Positions 17,093 through 25,460 of a stretch of DNA of 64,000 nt are shown here, piece by piece (position 1 is the first letter of the stretch; every line of letters starts with the position of its first letter). Where the stretch lies: contig NZ_QJRG01000048.1 of NCBI RefSeq assembly GCF_004025535.1, positions 560,933 through 624,932 of the forward strand. Direction: 5' to 3'. Origin of the DNA: Pseudomonas alkylphenolica (GTDB taxonomy: Bacteria > Pseudomonadota > Gammaproteobacteria > Pseudomonadales > Pseudomonadaceae). The position numbers were made by a program, and so were the translations under genes. The notes under the pieces were generated by a model. It was given only the letters and a program-made list of their open reading frames with translations. It was not told the DNA's origin and made no database searches.

Positions 17093-17815
17093 ACAATGAC
17101 CGTGAGGGAATGAACCCGATCGTGGCGCCGTCGATGAGCATTCAATCCCGCCTTAGCCAATACCAGCCCTATATAGTGATGAGCACACAGACGGCGCTCC
17201 GTCTGGTGATCTGGTGGACCTGAGCCGTCGCATGGGTGAACTGTCCGCCGGACTGCACATTGGTGGAACGATGGCCGATAAGTTCAACCAACCGGGCTTT
17301 GATGTGGTCAGCCCTACCGGCGAGTGTGTGTGCTAGTTGCTCGCCGTGAAGGTTGGGCCATGCTGCTGGCCGTTGGCATCCTCGACTTCGTCTCGATGCA
17401 ACATCTGTTCGCGCTTTAGCGCCCCGTCTGCTGCTGCTTGAGCACCACCCTCATCATTACTACCACCCCGGCCTGTGCAGGTATGGCCTATCTGCTTGTC
17501 CTACCCATACCCACCCATCGCCCATGCCTGAGGCTTCCCTGCGCTCGCTGCTAGGTTGTGTGGCCGCAGACCAACTGGCTACGTTGCTGCACGGGGCTGG
17601 CTGAGGCCGTGCCAAAGATGGCTCAACTTGCATGACCAGATATCGGCATCCGGTCTCAGCAAGGACGAATTCTCTTAAACTGGTATCGCTCAGCCGTGGC
17701 GATACCGAGGCCGGCCGGGCACGGCTAGGGGGGATGTAGGCGAAAATGGCCAAATCAACGCGACCGGCCACCGAGCCTTTCTTCAATACTGATTAGAGCG
17801 TTTTCGAGGCCCAAA
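17093..17815. other. Decayed mobile-element DNA without an intact gene
   Basis: Short plus-strand frames are open but broken: one at about 17200-17334 encodes D-L-V-D-L-S-R-R-M-G-E-L-S-A-G-L and ends at TAG, another at 17345-17419 encodes a hydrophobic peptide ending in TAG. Neither has a proper start and neither is recognised with confidence. The stretch reads as fossil prophage or conjugative-element sequence. Confidence 0.45.
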
Positions 17816-18286
17816 ATGGCCAGAGCACAAGCAAAAATCCGAAGGGAGCCTGATACCTCATTTGATTCCCAGGTCGAGGCGATGCAGGCGGCACAGTTGG
17901 TTTTGTTGCCTACACGCAAGCTTGAGCCTCGTGCGGAACAAATTTTCGAAATGATCATGAGTATGCGCCCGGTGATTATGTGGGAGCCCTTTGACCTGCA
18001 ATTGGCGACGGATTTGGCCGAGATCAATGCCCGGATCGAGTGGACTCAAGAGGTATTAGCGGTCGAAGGTGATGTGCTGACCACCCGTCTCGGAACGCCG
18101 ATGATCAATCCTCGGGCGACACACTGCGGTAACCTTAGGCGCCAGGCTGTGACATTAGTACGGGCGCTAGGACTTTCGGCAGGTCAACGGCACTTGGGGG
18201 ATGAGCCAAACCGCAAACTCGCGGCTAAACAACAGGAGTTGCAGCTAGCATCTTGGAATGCTGAGGATGATCCCCTACTGGCATGA
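17816..18286 (+). CDS. Phage terminase small-subunit-like protein
   Basis: A 156-residue protein starting at ATG 17816. The arrangement suits P27-type terminase small subunits: a basic N-terminus, then LVLLPTRKLEPRAEQIFEMI, a long helical middle (DLQLATDLAEINARIEWTQE), G-T-P-M-I-N-P-R-A-T-H, and R-R-Q-A-V-T-L-V-R-A-L-G-L-S-A near the end. Small terminases bind phage DNA to start packaging. No large terminase, portal or capsid gene follows, so it is an orphan from a decayed prophage. Family call made by pattern memory only. Confidence 0.55.
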   Translation: MARAQAKIRREPDTSFDSQVEAMQAAQLVLLPTRKLEPRAEQIFEMIMSMRPVIMWEPFDLQLATDLAEINARIEWTQEVLAVEGDVLTTRLGTPMINPRATHCGNLRRQAVTLVRALGLSAGQRHLGDEPNRKLAAKQQELQLASWNAEDDPLLA

Positions 18287-18361
18287 ACGGAACAGAACTC
18301 AAATAAATTCACCAAGTGCTGCTGGTATACAAGGCTTTCCGCTCACGCACCAGGTACGATC

Positions 18362-18381
18362 GGGGGCAAGATTGGGGGCAA
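18362..18381. repeat. Direct repeat GGGGGCAA x2
   Basis: GGGGGCAA occurs at 18362-18369 and 18374-18381, a 12-base period. Short G-rich direct repeats of this kind often lie near attachment sites of tyrosine-integrase elements as arm-type sites. Here they sit between the orphan terminase gene and core-like genes. Confidence 0.3.
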
Positions 18382-18524
18382 TAATAGGATATCCATACGC
18401 AAAACCCCATATTTAGAGCCAAGTTGAAATGTTTTTTGGCGATCCGGACAGTCTCTGAGCACTACATTGCTGCACTCGGAGACGGCCGTCCTAAGGAGCC
18501 ATCCCCGACATCAAGCACCACGCC

Positions 18525-18881
18525 CTACTGTTGCGCAGTCCAGACCGCCAGCTCATAGCCGTCCGGGTCGATGAAATGAAACCTGCGCCCACCGGGAAAC
18601 GCAAAGGTTTCACGGCTGATGACGGCGCCAAGGCCTTGAAGACGCTGCTGTACGGCATCAAGGTCATCGGCATACAGGATGATCAATGGCCCGCCCGGCC
18701 GCACAGCCTCACCTGTAGTAAAGCCACCGGTGAGGCGGCCATCGCTGAACTCGGTATAGCTCGGTCCGTAGTCGACGAATGTCCAGCCAAATGCCGCACC
18801 GTAGAAGGCTTTGCTGCAAGCGATATCGCTGACGTTGAACTCAATGTTGTCGATCTGACGATCATTCCCTCGAACGCTCAT
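18525..18881 (-). CDS. VOC-family (glyoxalase-fold) protein
   Basis: A 118-residue single-domain vicinal-oxygen-chelate protein. It contains the two beta-alpha-beta-beta-beta repeats: IDNIEFNVSDIACSKAFYGAAFGW opens the first, and I-L-Y-A-D-D-L-D-A-V-Q and R-R-F-H-F-I-D-P-D-G-Y-E-L-A-V the second. The glyoxalase/bleomycin-resistance superfamily includes isomerases, dioxygenases and binding proteins; the substrate cannot be told. AAGGAG precedes the ATG at 18881; a longer frame upstream is unlikely to be translated. It lies 78 bases after the amidohydrolase operon on the same strand and could be its last gene. Confidence 0.85.
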   Translation of the reverse strand: MSVRGNDRQIDNIEFNVSDIACSKAFYGAAFGWTFVDYGPSYTEFSDGRLTGGFTTGEAVRPGGPLIILYADDLDAVQQRLQGLGAVISRETFAFPGGRRFHFIDPDGYELAVWTAQQ

Positions 18882-18959
18882 GCCTGGCTCCTTGCTGAGT
18901 GATGGTTGGCAGCCATGGGGTGTACACCCCATGGCGGTCAAAAACAACAGGCCTGGCGT

Positions 18960-20276
18960 TTAGCGTGATGCGTAGTTGAGCACGAACTGTACGTGCGCCT
19001 TCACGCCCGTCGCCAGGGTCGCGTCGTCGGCGGTGAAATACGGGCTGTGATTGTTGGCAGCCTTGTTCATGTCTTCACTCTCCGGCGTTGCGCCGAGAAA
19101 AACAAACAGGCCCGGCACTTTCTGTGCGTAGAAGGCGAAGTCTTCACTGGGTGAGAGCGAGGCCGGCAAACGTTCGACCTTGCCCGGTGCCGCCTTTTCA
19201 AGGGCTGTCACCATGGCCTCGGTCAGTGCCGGGTCGTTCACGGTAACCGGCGCATAAGGCACCAGCTGCAGGTTGGCGGTGGTGGCGTAGCTGCTGGCGA
19301 TGTTGCTCACCATAGCAGGCATGTGCGCGAGGATACCGGCGCGGATGTCCGGATGATTCGAGCGGATGGTGCCGGTCATGACCACGGCCTCGGGAATGAT
19401 ATTGCTGGCGGTACCGCCGTTGATCGAGCCGACGCTGATCACGCCCATGCCCTTGGTCAGATCGGTGCGCCGGCTTACCAGGGTCTGCAGGCCATTGACG
19501 ATCTGGGCGCTGGCGACAATCGGGTCGCTGCCGGTCCAGGGCGCGGAACCGTGGGTTTGGCGACCATTGACGGTGATGCGAAATTCGTCATCGCTGTTGA
19601 GCACCGGGCCGGCCTTGTAATACAGGTGACCGGTCGGGTAACCGGCCATCACGTGCACGCCGAATACCGCTTCCACCTTGGGCGCGTCGAGGGCGCCGTC
19701 GCGGATCATCGCGCGGGCACCGGCGACGCTGCTGGTGTCAAAGTCATCGGCGTCCGCCGCACCCTCCTCGGCCGGCTGGAACAGGAACACCACGGTACCG
19801 GCGATCTGTTCACGGTGCTCGGCCAGCACCTTGGCGGCGCCCAGCAGCATCGCCGTGTGGGTATCGTGGCCGCAGGCGTGCATCACCGGCACCGTTTTAC
19901 CCAGGCGCAGGCCTTGCGCCTTGCTGGCAAACGGCAGGCCGGTCATTTCTTTCACCGGCAAGGCGTCCATGTCGGCACGCAGGGCCACCACCGGGCCGGG
20001 CTTGGCGCCCTTCAAGACGCCGACCACGCCGGTCTTGCCGACACCCGTGCGCACGTCGATACCCGACGCGCGCAACTGTTCGGCCACCAGCGCCGCAGTG
20101 CGCACTTCCATGTTGCCCAGCTCCGGGTGCTGGTGGATGTCGTGGCGCCATTCGATCACTTGCGGGTTCACCGCAGTGACGGCGGCCTCGACCCAATCGG
20201 TATCGGCGGCCTGACTCGCCGAGGCGACCAGCAAGCCCAACAGGGTGAGGGATAAACAAGCCGGTGTGTTGCGCAT
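18960..20276 (-). CDS. Exported M20-family amidohydrolase
   Basis: A 438-residue metallohydrolase of the M20D (hippurate/N-acyl amino acid hydrolase) type. It has a signal peptide (LTLLGLLVASASQA). Metal-binding elements are H-A-C-G-H-D-T-H-T (near residue 135), P-A-E-E-G-A-A-D-A-D, and a C-terminal P-S-E-D-F-A-F-Y. G-R-Q-T-H-G-S-A-P-W marks the lid/dimerisation domain. It should cleave N-acyl or N-aroyl amino acids in the periplasm. It is last in an operon with an OprD porin, an MFS carrier and a cytoplasmic paralogue. The exact acyl substrate is unknown. Confidence 0.88.
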   Translation of the reverse strand: MRNTPACLSLTLLGLLVASASQAADTDWVEAAVTAVNPQVIEWRHDIHQHPELGNMEVRTAALVAEQLRASGIDVRTGVGKTGVVGVLKGAKPGPVVALRADMDALPVKEMTGLPFASKAQGLRLGKTVPVMHACGHDTHTAMLLGAAKVLAEHREQIAGTVVFLFQPAEEGAADADDFDTSSVAGARAMIRDGALDAPKVEAVFGVHVMAGYPTGHLYYKAGPVLNSDDEFRITVNGRQTHGSAPWTGSDPIVASAQIVNGLQTLVSRRTDLTKGMGVISVGSINGGTASNIIPEAVVMTGTIRSNHPDIRAGILAHMPAMVSNIASSYATTANLQLVPYAPVTVNDPALTEAMVTALEKAAPGKVERLPASLSPSEDFAFYAQKVPGLFVFLGATPESEDMNKAANNHSPYFTADDATLATGVKAHVQFVLNYASR

Positions 20277-20322
20277 GGTTAAGGTGTCCTTGTGGTGCTG
20301 TTCTTGTTGGTTTGTTTTGAAC

Positions 20323-21657
20323 TCAGAAGAGACGTAGCGGCCATTCCACGATCAGCATGTGCATGCTGATGTCACCATCGGGCTGGCCGCGCATGGCGTT
20401 GTGGTAACCCTCGCGCAAGCGCACTTTCATGCCCTTGGCGGTACCGCTCTGGACGACGTAGCGCGCCTCCAGGTCCAGCTCCTGGTGCTGCGCATCGTCG
20501 GCGGCCGACCACGCCTGGTAATTGGGGTTGGGCGAGCGGCTGATGTCATAGCCGTACACGTACCGGCCCATGAAGCTCAAACCCGGCAGGCCGTAGGGCG
20601 CCATATCCAGGTCGTAACGCAGCTGCCAGGACTTTTCGTTGGGGCCGTTGAAGTCCGAGGCCATGACCGGATTGCTCAGGTAGATGGAGTTGCCGAACGC
20701 ACCCGAGCCGTTGTTGCCAAAACCGATGTAGTCGAACGGGGTGTCGCCAATAATCCGCTGGAAACCGAGACTGAGCTTGTGGTTGAGCCAGGAGTAGGCG
20801 ACCTGCGTTGAAAACGCGGTGGTGTCGATTTCACCGGCCCTGGCCTGACCGGCATCGTTGGTTTGGTAGGCATTGACGTCGAGGTCAATCCGCGACGCCG
20901 GATCAAGGGTCCAGCGGTAGGTACTGCCGACATAGTACTGGTGCCACAGTTCCTGAAAGTCGGCCCCGTAGAGGCTCATCGACCATTGATCATTCAAGGC
21001 GTAGCGAGCGCCGGCAAAGTCGACCGCGCGCGTCTGGATGTTGGCGTAGTTGGCCCACAGCCCGCCTTTGCTGCTGGTCGAGGACGGCTCGGTGCCTGCG
21101 GTGAAGTGCCCGCCTTCGAGCAGCACACCGTCGAGGTCCTCGCTGCTCAGCAGAAAACCGGTAGCCGTGCTGGGAAATACCCGGGTATCGGAGGTTGCAA
21201 ACACCGGGTTGGTGACCTGCATCTGGCCGTAACGCAACTGCGTTTGCGCGTAGCGTGCCTTGACCAGCGCACCGGCCCTGCCGAAGCTGCGCTGGGCTTC
21301 GCCTTGCTTGTTCATCTGCACCGTGCCGTAGCCGGCATGGCCGTCGCCGCCATCGAGCTTGAAACCGCTGTAGGCGAACGCATCGATGCCCAGCCCCAGC
21401 GTCCCCTGGGTAAATCCCGAGGTGAAATTGGCTTTCAAGCCGAGCGACACGTCACGCGGATCGCGCCTGTTGTTGGGACGGCGGTCATGGCCGTCGCCCT
21501 TGATCTGGTTGTTGAGGACGACCGAGCGCGTGCTCAGCAGCAATTCGCTGTCCTCGATGAAGCCGTGTTCACCCGCCGTCGACAGCAACGGGAAAACAGT
21601 CACGCAGGCGATTACCAGCGGCCGGGAGGTCGAAAGAAAAGTCATGCAGGTATCCAT
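20323..21657 (-). CDS. OprD-family outer-membrane porin
   Basis: A 444-residue porin of the OprD/OccD-OccK family, which takes up small carboxylated molecules. Signs are a signal peptide (VIACVTVFPLLSTAG), F-I-E-D-S-E-L-L-L-S-T-R at the mature N-terminus, R-D-P-R-D-V-S-L-G-L-K-A, G-G-L-W-A-N-Y-A-N in the middle, G-Y-D-I-S-R-S-P-N-P near the end, and a final V-E-W-P-L-R-L-F strand. The start may be ATG 21657 or ATG 21645; neither has a clear ribosome-binding site. Between the MFS gene (68 bases) and the exported amidohydrolase (46 bases), it probably admits the N-acyl substrate. Confidence 0.92.
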   Translation of the reverse strand: MDTCMTFLSTSRPLVIACVTVFPLLSTAGEHGFIEDSELLLSTRSVVLNNQIKGDGHDRRPNNRRDPRDVSLGLKANFTSGFTQGTLGLGIDAFAYSGFKLDGGDGHAGYGTVQMNKQGEAQRSFGRAGALVKARYAQTQLRYGQMQVTNPVFATSDTRVFPSTATGFLLSSEDLDGVLLEGGHFTAGTEPSSTSSKGGLWANYANIQTRAVDFAGARYALNDQWSMSLYGADFQELWHQYYVGSTYRWTLDPASRIDLDVNAYQTNDAGQARAGEIDTTAFSTQVAYSWLNHKLSLGFQRIIGDTPFDYIGFGNNGSGAFGNSIYLSNPVMASDFNGPNEKSWQLRYDLDMAPYGLPGLSFMGRYVYGYDISRSPNPNYQAWSAADDAQHQELDLEARYVVQSGTAKGMKVRLREGYHNAMRGQPDGDISMHMLIVEWPLRLF

Positions 21658-21725
21658 CGCAAGGGGCGCTCGAAGCGCTTGTTGTTATTGTTCAGCCATC
21701 GTTGCCAACCGCCGTGGCCGGCGGT

Positions 21726-23027
21726 CTAGTCCAGCGGTTTGCCGACGGTCTCCTTGACCAGCGAGAGCCCCGCGAGGGTGGCGCACAGGCACACCATCAC
21801 GTAGAACGCCGGTGCGTGGTTGTCGCCCGTGAGGCTGATCAGGCCGGTGGCGAAGAACTGCGCGAATCCGCCGAAAATCGACACGCCCAGGCAGTACACC
21901 AGCGACAGCCCGGAGGCACGGATGGCCCGCGGGAACAGCTCGGTGAGCATCACCACCGACGGGCCGGTGATCAGTACCAGGAAAAAGGTGCAGACCAGCG
22001 AAACGCCCAGCAAGGTGAGCAACGTCGGGTAGTGGGTCATCAACATGAAGGCCGGGTAGATCAACAGCAGCATCGGGATGCTGCCCAAGGCGATGGTGCG
22101 TCGCCGGCCGATGCGATCACTGAGCTTGCCCGCCCACAGCGACAGCAGGATCTGCACCAATGCACCCAGGCACGAGGCGCCGATGCCGGTGGACATCGGC
22201 AGCTTTAGCACGGCGACGGTGTAGTTGGTCATGTAGTCGAGCACGATGTAGCTGCTGGCGGTGCCACCGATGGTCATCAGCACACCGGCCACCAGCACGC
22301 GGCGGTGACGGGTAAAGATCAGTTGCAGCGCCGGCGCTTTGGGTTCGCCAGGCGTTGCATGCTCTGCGGTTTCCTGCAGGTGGCGGCGGATGTAGACACC
22401 GAGCGGCAGAATCAGCAAACCCACCAGAAACGGTATGCGCCAGCCCCAGCTTTCCAGCGCCTCGGTGCTCAGGCTGGTGGTGAGAGCCAAGCTGACGACA
22501 GAGCCCAAGAGAAAGCTCAGGCCCTGACTGAAGAACTGCCAACTGCCGTAAAAGCCTCGATTGTGGTCGTCGGCATACTCCATCAGCATGGCCGTCGACG
22601 CGCCGACCTCGCCACCAATGGCGAAACCTTGAATCAGCCGCGCTGCCACAATCATCAGGGGTGCAGCCAGGCCTATCTGCGCATAGGTGGGGGCACACGC
22701 CAGCACGGTCGAGCCCACAGCCATCAGGCTCAATGTCAGCAACATCGCCGGTCGGCGGCCGACGCGGTCGGCATAGGCGCCAATGATCAAACCGCCAAGC
22801 GGGCGCATGACGAAGCCCAGGCCGAACGTCGCCAATGCCAGCAGCAACTGGCTGAGTTCGCTCTGTGCCGGGAAAAACTGCCGGCCGATCAGCGTGGCGA
22901 AGAAGCTGAATACCGAGAACTCGAAGAACTCCAGCGCTGAACCCAGGGTGATCGCAGCGATGGCACGGGTACTGATCGACGGGCGGCCAATGGCAACAGC
23001 AGCCGCCGGGATAATGGTAACGGACAT
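21726..23027 (-). CDS. MFS transporter, metabolite:H+ symporter type
   Basis: A 433-residue transporter with about twelve membrane helices. The MHS subfamily marks are present: G-S-A-L-E-F-F-E-F in helix 1, R-P-L-G-G-L-I-I-G-A-Y-A-D-R-V-G-R-R-P after helix 2, G-G-E-V-G-A-S in helix 4-5 and G-K-L-S-D-R-I-G-R-R in the second half. Such symporters import organic acids and related compounds. AGAGGAG precedes ATG 23027. It lies between two amidohydrolase genes and a porin, so it likely brings amide substrates or released acids into the cytoplasm. Confidence 0.9.
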   Translation of the reverse strand: MSVTIIPAAAVAIGRPSISTRAIAAITLGSALEFFEFSVFSFFATLIGRQFFPAQSELSQLLLALATFGLGFVMRPLGGLIIGAYADRVGRRPAMLLTLSLMAVGSTVLACAPTYAQIGLAAPLMIVAARLIQGFAIGGEVGASTAMLMEYADDHNRGFYGSWQFFSQGLSFLLGSVVSLALTTSLSTEALESWGWRIPFLVGLLILPLGVYIRRHLQETAEHATPGEPKAPALQLIFTRHRRVLVAGVLMTIGGTASSYIVLDYMTNYTVAVLKLPMSTGIGASCLGALVQILLSLWAGKLSDRIGRRRTIALGSIPMLLLIYPAFMLMTHYPTLLTLLGVSLVCTFFLVLITGPSVVMLTELFPRAIRASGLSLVYCLGVSIFGGFAQFFATGLISLTGDNHAPAFYVMVCLCATLAGLSLVKETVGKPLD

Positions 23028-23077
23028 GACAACTCCTCTGGCCCGGTGCGCTCTCGGCGGCGGGCAGGCGGCGAGAT

Positions 23078-24256
23078 TCAGACCAGAAAGGTTTCGACCA
23101 GACGCACCCAATAACTGGCGCCCAGCGCCAGGCAGTCGTCATTGAAGTCGTAACCGGGGTTATGCACCATGCAGCCCCCTTCGCCATCGCCGTTGCCGAT
23201 CAGCAGGTAGCTGCCAGGACAATGCTGGAGCATGACGGCAAAATCTTCGCTGCCGGTCAGGGGCGCGGTGTCGCAGATCACCCCTTCGCTACCCAGCCAG
23301 TCGAGGGCAACCTGACGCGCGAACGCCGTGGGTAGCTCGTGATTGACCAATGGCGGGAAGCGCTGCGCTTCATCGACCAGCACCTGCACCGTGGCGCCGA
23401 AGCTGGCGGCCTGCGCCTGGGCCAGCGCGGTAATGCGCTCGACCAGTTGATCGCGTACCGCCAGCGTCAAGGCGCGCACGCTCAATTGCAGTTCAGCGTG
23501 TTCTGGAATGACGTTGGCAGCGATGCCGGCATGAAATGCACCGACCGAGACGACAGCACAGTCGAGCGGGTCGATATTGCGTGCCACCACGCTCTGCAGC
23601 GCCATGACCATGGCGGAGCCGACCAGCACTGTATCGATTGCCTTGTGCGGCATGGCGCCATGGCCACCGACGCCGTGGATGCGGATCGTCACGGTATCGG
23701 TCGACGCCATGAACGGTCCACTGCGAAAGCCGAACTTACCGACCGGCAGCCCCGGCATATTGTGCATCGCGAACACCGCGTCACACGGGAAGCGCTCAAA
23801 CAAACCATCCTCAAGCATGCGCCGGGCACCGCCATCACCCTCCTCGGCCGGCTGGAAAATCAGTGTCAGCGTCCCCTCAAACGCGCGATGCTGCGCCAGG
23901 TACTTGGCGGCGGCCAAGAGCATGGCGCTGTGGCCGTCGTGCCCGCACGCATGCATCTTGCCCTCATGCTTGCTGGCGTAAGGCAAGCCCGTCTGCTCGG
24001 TAATCGGCAATGCGTCCATGTCGGCGCGCAACCCGATCACCTTGTGGCCGCTGCCCAGTTGCAACCTACCGACTACACCGGTGCCGCCGAGCCCGCGATG
24101 AACTTCATAGCCCCACTCCAGGAGTTTGCTGGCGATCAGGTCACTGGTGGCGAACTCTTCGAAGCTGAGTTCCGGGTGGGCATGCAAATGCTGGCGCACA
24201 GCGATCATTTCATCTTCTATGGCCTGGATGCCGGGTAGCACGGACGGGTGTGTCAT
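23078..24256 (-). CDS. Cytoplasmic M20-family amidohydrolase
   Basis: A 392-residue M20D metallohydrolase without signal peptide. Metal sites are H-A-C-G-H-D-G-H-S, F-Q-P-A-E-E-G-D-G-G and T-G-S-E-D-F-A-V-M. The M-P-H-K-A-I-D lid motif is also present. It is first in the operon, directly opposite the LysR gene, and its ATG at 24256 gives the family's usual length. Together with the exported paralogue (18960-20276) it puts the same type of amide-cleaving chemistry on both sides of the inner membrane. Hippurate-, indole-acetyl- or other N-acyl amino acid hydrolysis are all possible. Confidence 0.9.
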   Translation of the reverse strand: MTHPSVLPGIQAIEDEMIAVRQHLHAHPELSFEEFATSDLIASKLLEWGYEVHRGLGGTGVVGRLQLGSGHKVIGLRADMDALPITEQTGLPYASKHEGKMHACGHDGHSAMLLAAAKYLAQHRAFEGTLTLIFQPAEEGDGGARRMLEDGLFERFPCDAVFAMHNMPGLPVGKFGFRSGPFMASTDTVTIRIHGVGGHGAMPHKAIDTVLVGSAMVMALQSVVARNIDPLDCAVVSVGAFHAGIAANVIPEHAELQLSVRALTLAVRDQLVERITALAQAQAASFGATVQVLVDEAQRFPPLVNHELPTAFARQVALDWLGSEGVICDTAPLTGSEDFAVMLQHCPGSYLLIGNGDGEGGCMVHNPGYDFNDDCLALGASYWVRLVETFLV

Positions 24257-24389
24257 GGCGTTTCCTGTTGTTGTTTTTCCCAGAGCTGGGCATGCTGGGG
24301 AAATCATAGGGTCACGTTCCGTGGCCTCGGAAGTCCGCAAATCGGTTGGGCTGACAACCAAAGGTTTACGCTCGACAGCAAGGGAAACG
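24257..24389. promoter_or_regulatory. Divergent control region with dyad, LysR / amidohydrolase
   Basis: This 133-base gap separates the lysR gene from the operon it probably controls. GGTTG (24344-24348) and CAACC (24355-24359) form an inverted repeat with six bases between, a candidate binding site for the LysR protein. Confidence 0.45.
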
Positions 24390-25343
24390 ATGAAGCTGCA
24401 TCAACTCCAGGCACTCGTGGCCATTGCCGACTGCGGCAGTATCCGGGCTGCCGCGCGCAAGCTTGACGTCTCACAGACCGCCATCTCCAAGGCATTGCGT
24501 GAACTTGAATCGCACCTGCAACTGCCCCTGCTGGTGCGCAATGCCAGCGGCGTGGGGCTGACGCTGTATGGCCGCTCGCTGCTGCTGCATGCCAGGCAGA
24601 TGCTCGGGCAACTCGAACAGGCGCAACTGGAACTGACCCACCTCAAGGGCCATATCGAAGGCCACTTGCGGTTTGCCATTTCGCCGTGGATGGGCATGGC
24701 GTTGTTGCCGGAAGTCGTGCAACTGTTTCGCCAACGCATGCCGAAGGTGCGACTGGAGATCTTCGAAGGCTTGATGGCCGTCACCTTGCCGCGCCTGCGC
24801 GAAGGCACCATGGACTTCGCCATCGGCCTGGTCTCTGCCCTGCTGCCGCGCCCGGAGTTTGCCTGTGATCCACTGCTGTCCTATCAAATGGCAGTGATCG
24901 CCCGCTGCGAGCACCCGAAACGCGGCAGCCGGTCGATCCACGAACTGCTGGATCAGGACTGGGTGGTGAACTACCCGGACACCGGCCACGAAGACTTCAT
25001 GACCGAACTGTTCTGGCAACACAGCGCACAGATTCCGGTCGAACAGGTGCAGCGCGCCCAGTCGCTTCAACTGATGCTGTCGCTGATGGAGCAGACCGAC
25101 ATGCTCGGCTACTGCCCCGAGCCCATGCTTACCGTGCCGATCTACCGGGAGCGGGTAGCCCGTCTGGACCTGGCGGAGTCATTTGCGACCGACACCATCG
25201 GTATCGTCACGCCGCGCAACACCCAGCTTGGCACGGCAGCGCAGTGCTTCGTCGACTGCCTGCTGCAGGTCATCCGTCGCCGGGCCCGCTCGTCGAAAGC
25301 GGACGACCGGCAGTTGTTCGACACCCTCAGGCTGCTGATCTGA
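24390..25343 (+). CDS. LysR-family transcriptional regulator
   Basis: A 317-residue regulator. The N-terminal winged helix-turn-helix reads MKLHQLQALVAIADCGSIR, then AARKLDVSQTAISKALRELE. The C-terminal part is the periplasmic-binding-protein-like effector domain (G-H-L-R-F-A-I-S-P-W, M-D-F-A-I-G-L). AAGGGAAACG precedes ATG 24390. It diverges from the amidohydrolase/MFS/OprD operon and is probably its activator, sensing a substrate or product. LysR proteins normally bind the shared gap. Confidence 0.92.
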   Translation: MKLHQLQALVAIADCGSIRAAARKLDVSQTAISKALRELESHLQLPLLVRNASGVGLTLYGRSLLLHARQMLGQLEQAQLELTHLKGHIEGHLRFAISPWMGMALLPEVVQLFRQRMPKVRLEIFEGLMAVTLPRLREGTMDFAIGLVSALLPRPEFACDPLLSYQMAVIARCEHPKRGSRSIHELLDQDWVVNYPDTGHEDFMTELFWQHSAQIPVEQVQRAQSLQLMLSLMEQTDMLGYCPEPMLTVPIYRERVARLDLAESFATDTIGIVTPRNTQLGTAAQCFVDCLLQVIRRRARSSKADDRQLFDTLRLLI

Positions 25344-25460
25344 GCCGGTTTTCCACACTTAAGTACCTGCACCTTGTCCCCCGTCACTGTCTTGTGAAGT
25401 GAATTGGCTATGCTGACCCTGCGATAAATCAAGCGCACTCAGAGAGACAAGGAGGCATTT

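Noticed and set aside
17353..17604. 83-codon plus-strand frame rich in His and Pro
   Set aside because: Skewed composition, no start signal and no recognisable protein; treated as decayed DNA.
19323..20255. 310-codon plus-strand frame opposite the amidohydrolase
   Set aside because: Shadow of a high-GC gene: Gly/His/Ala/Arg-rich with no domain.
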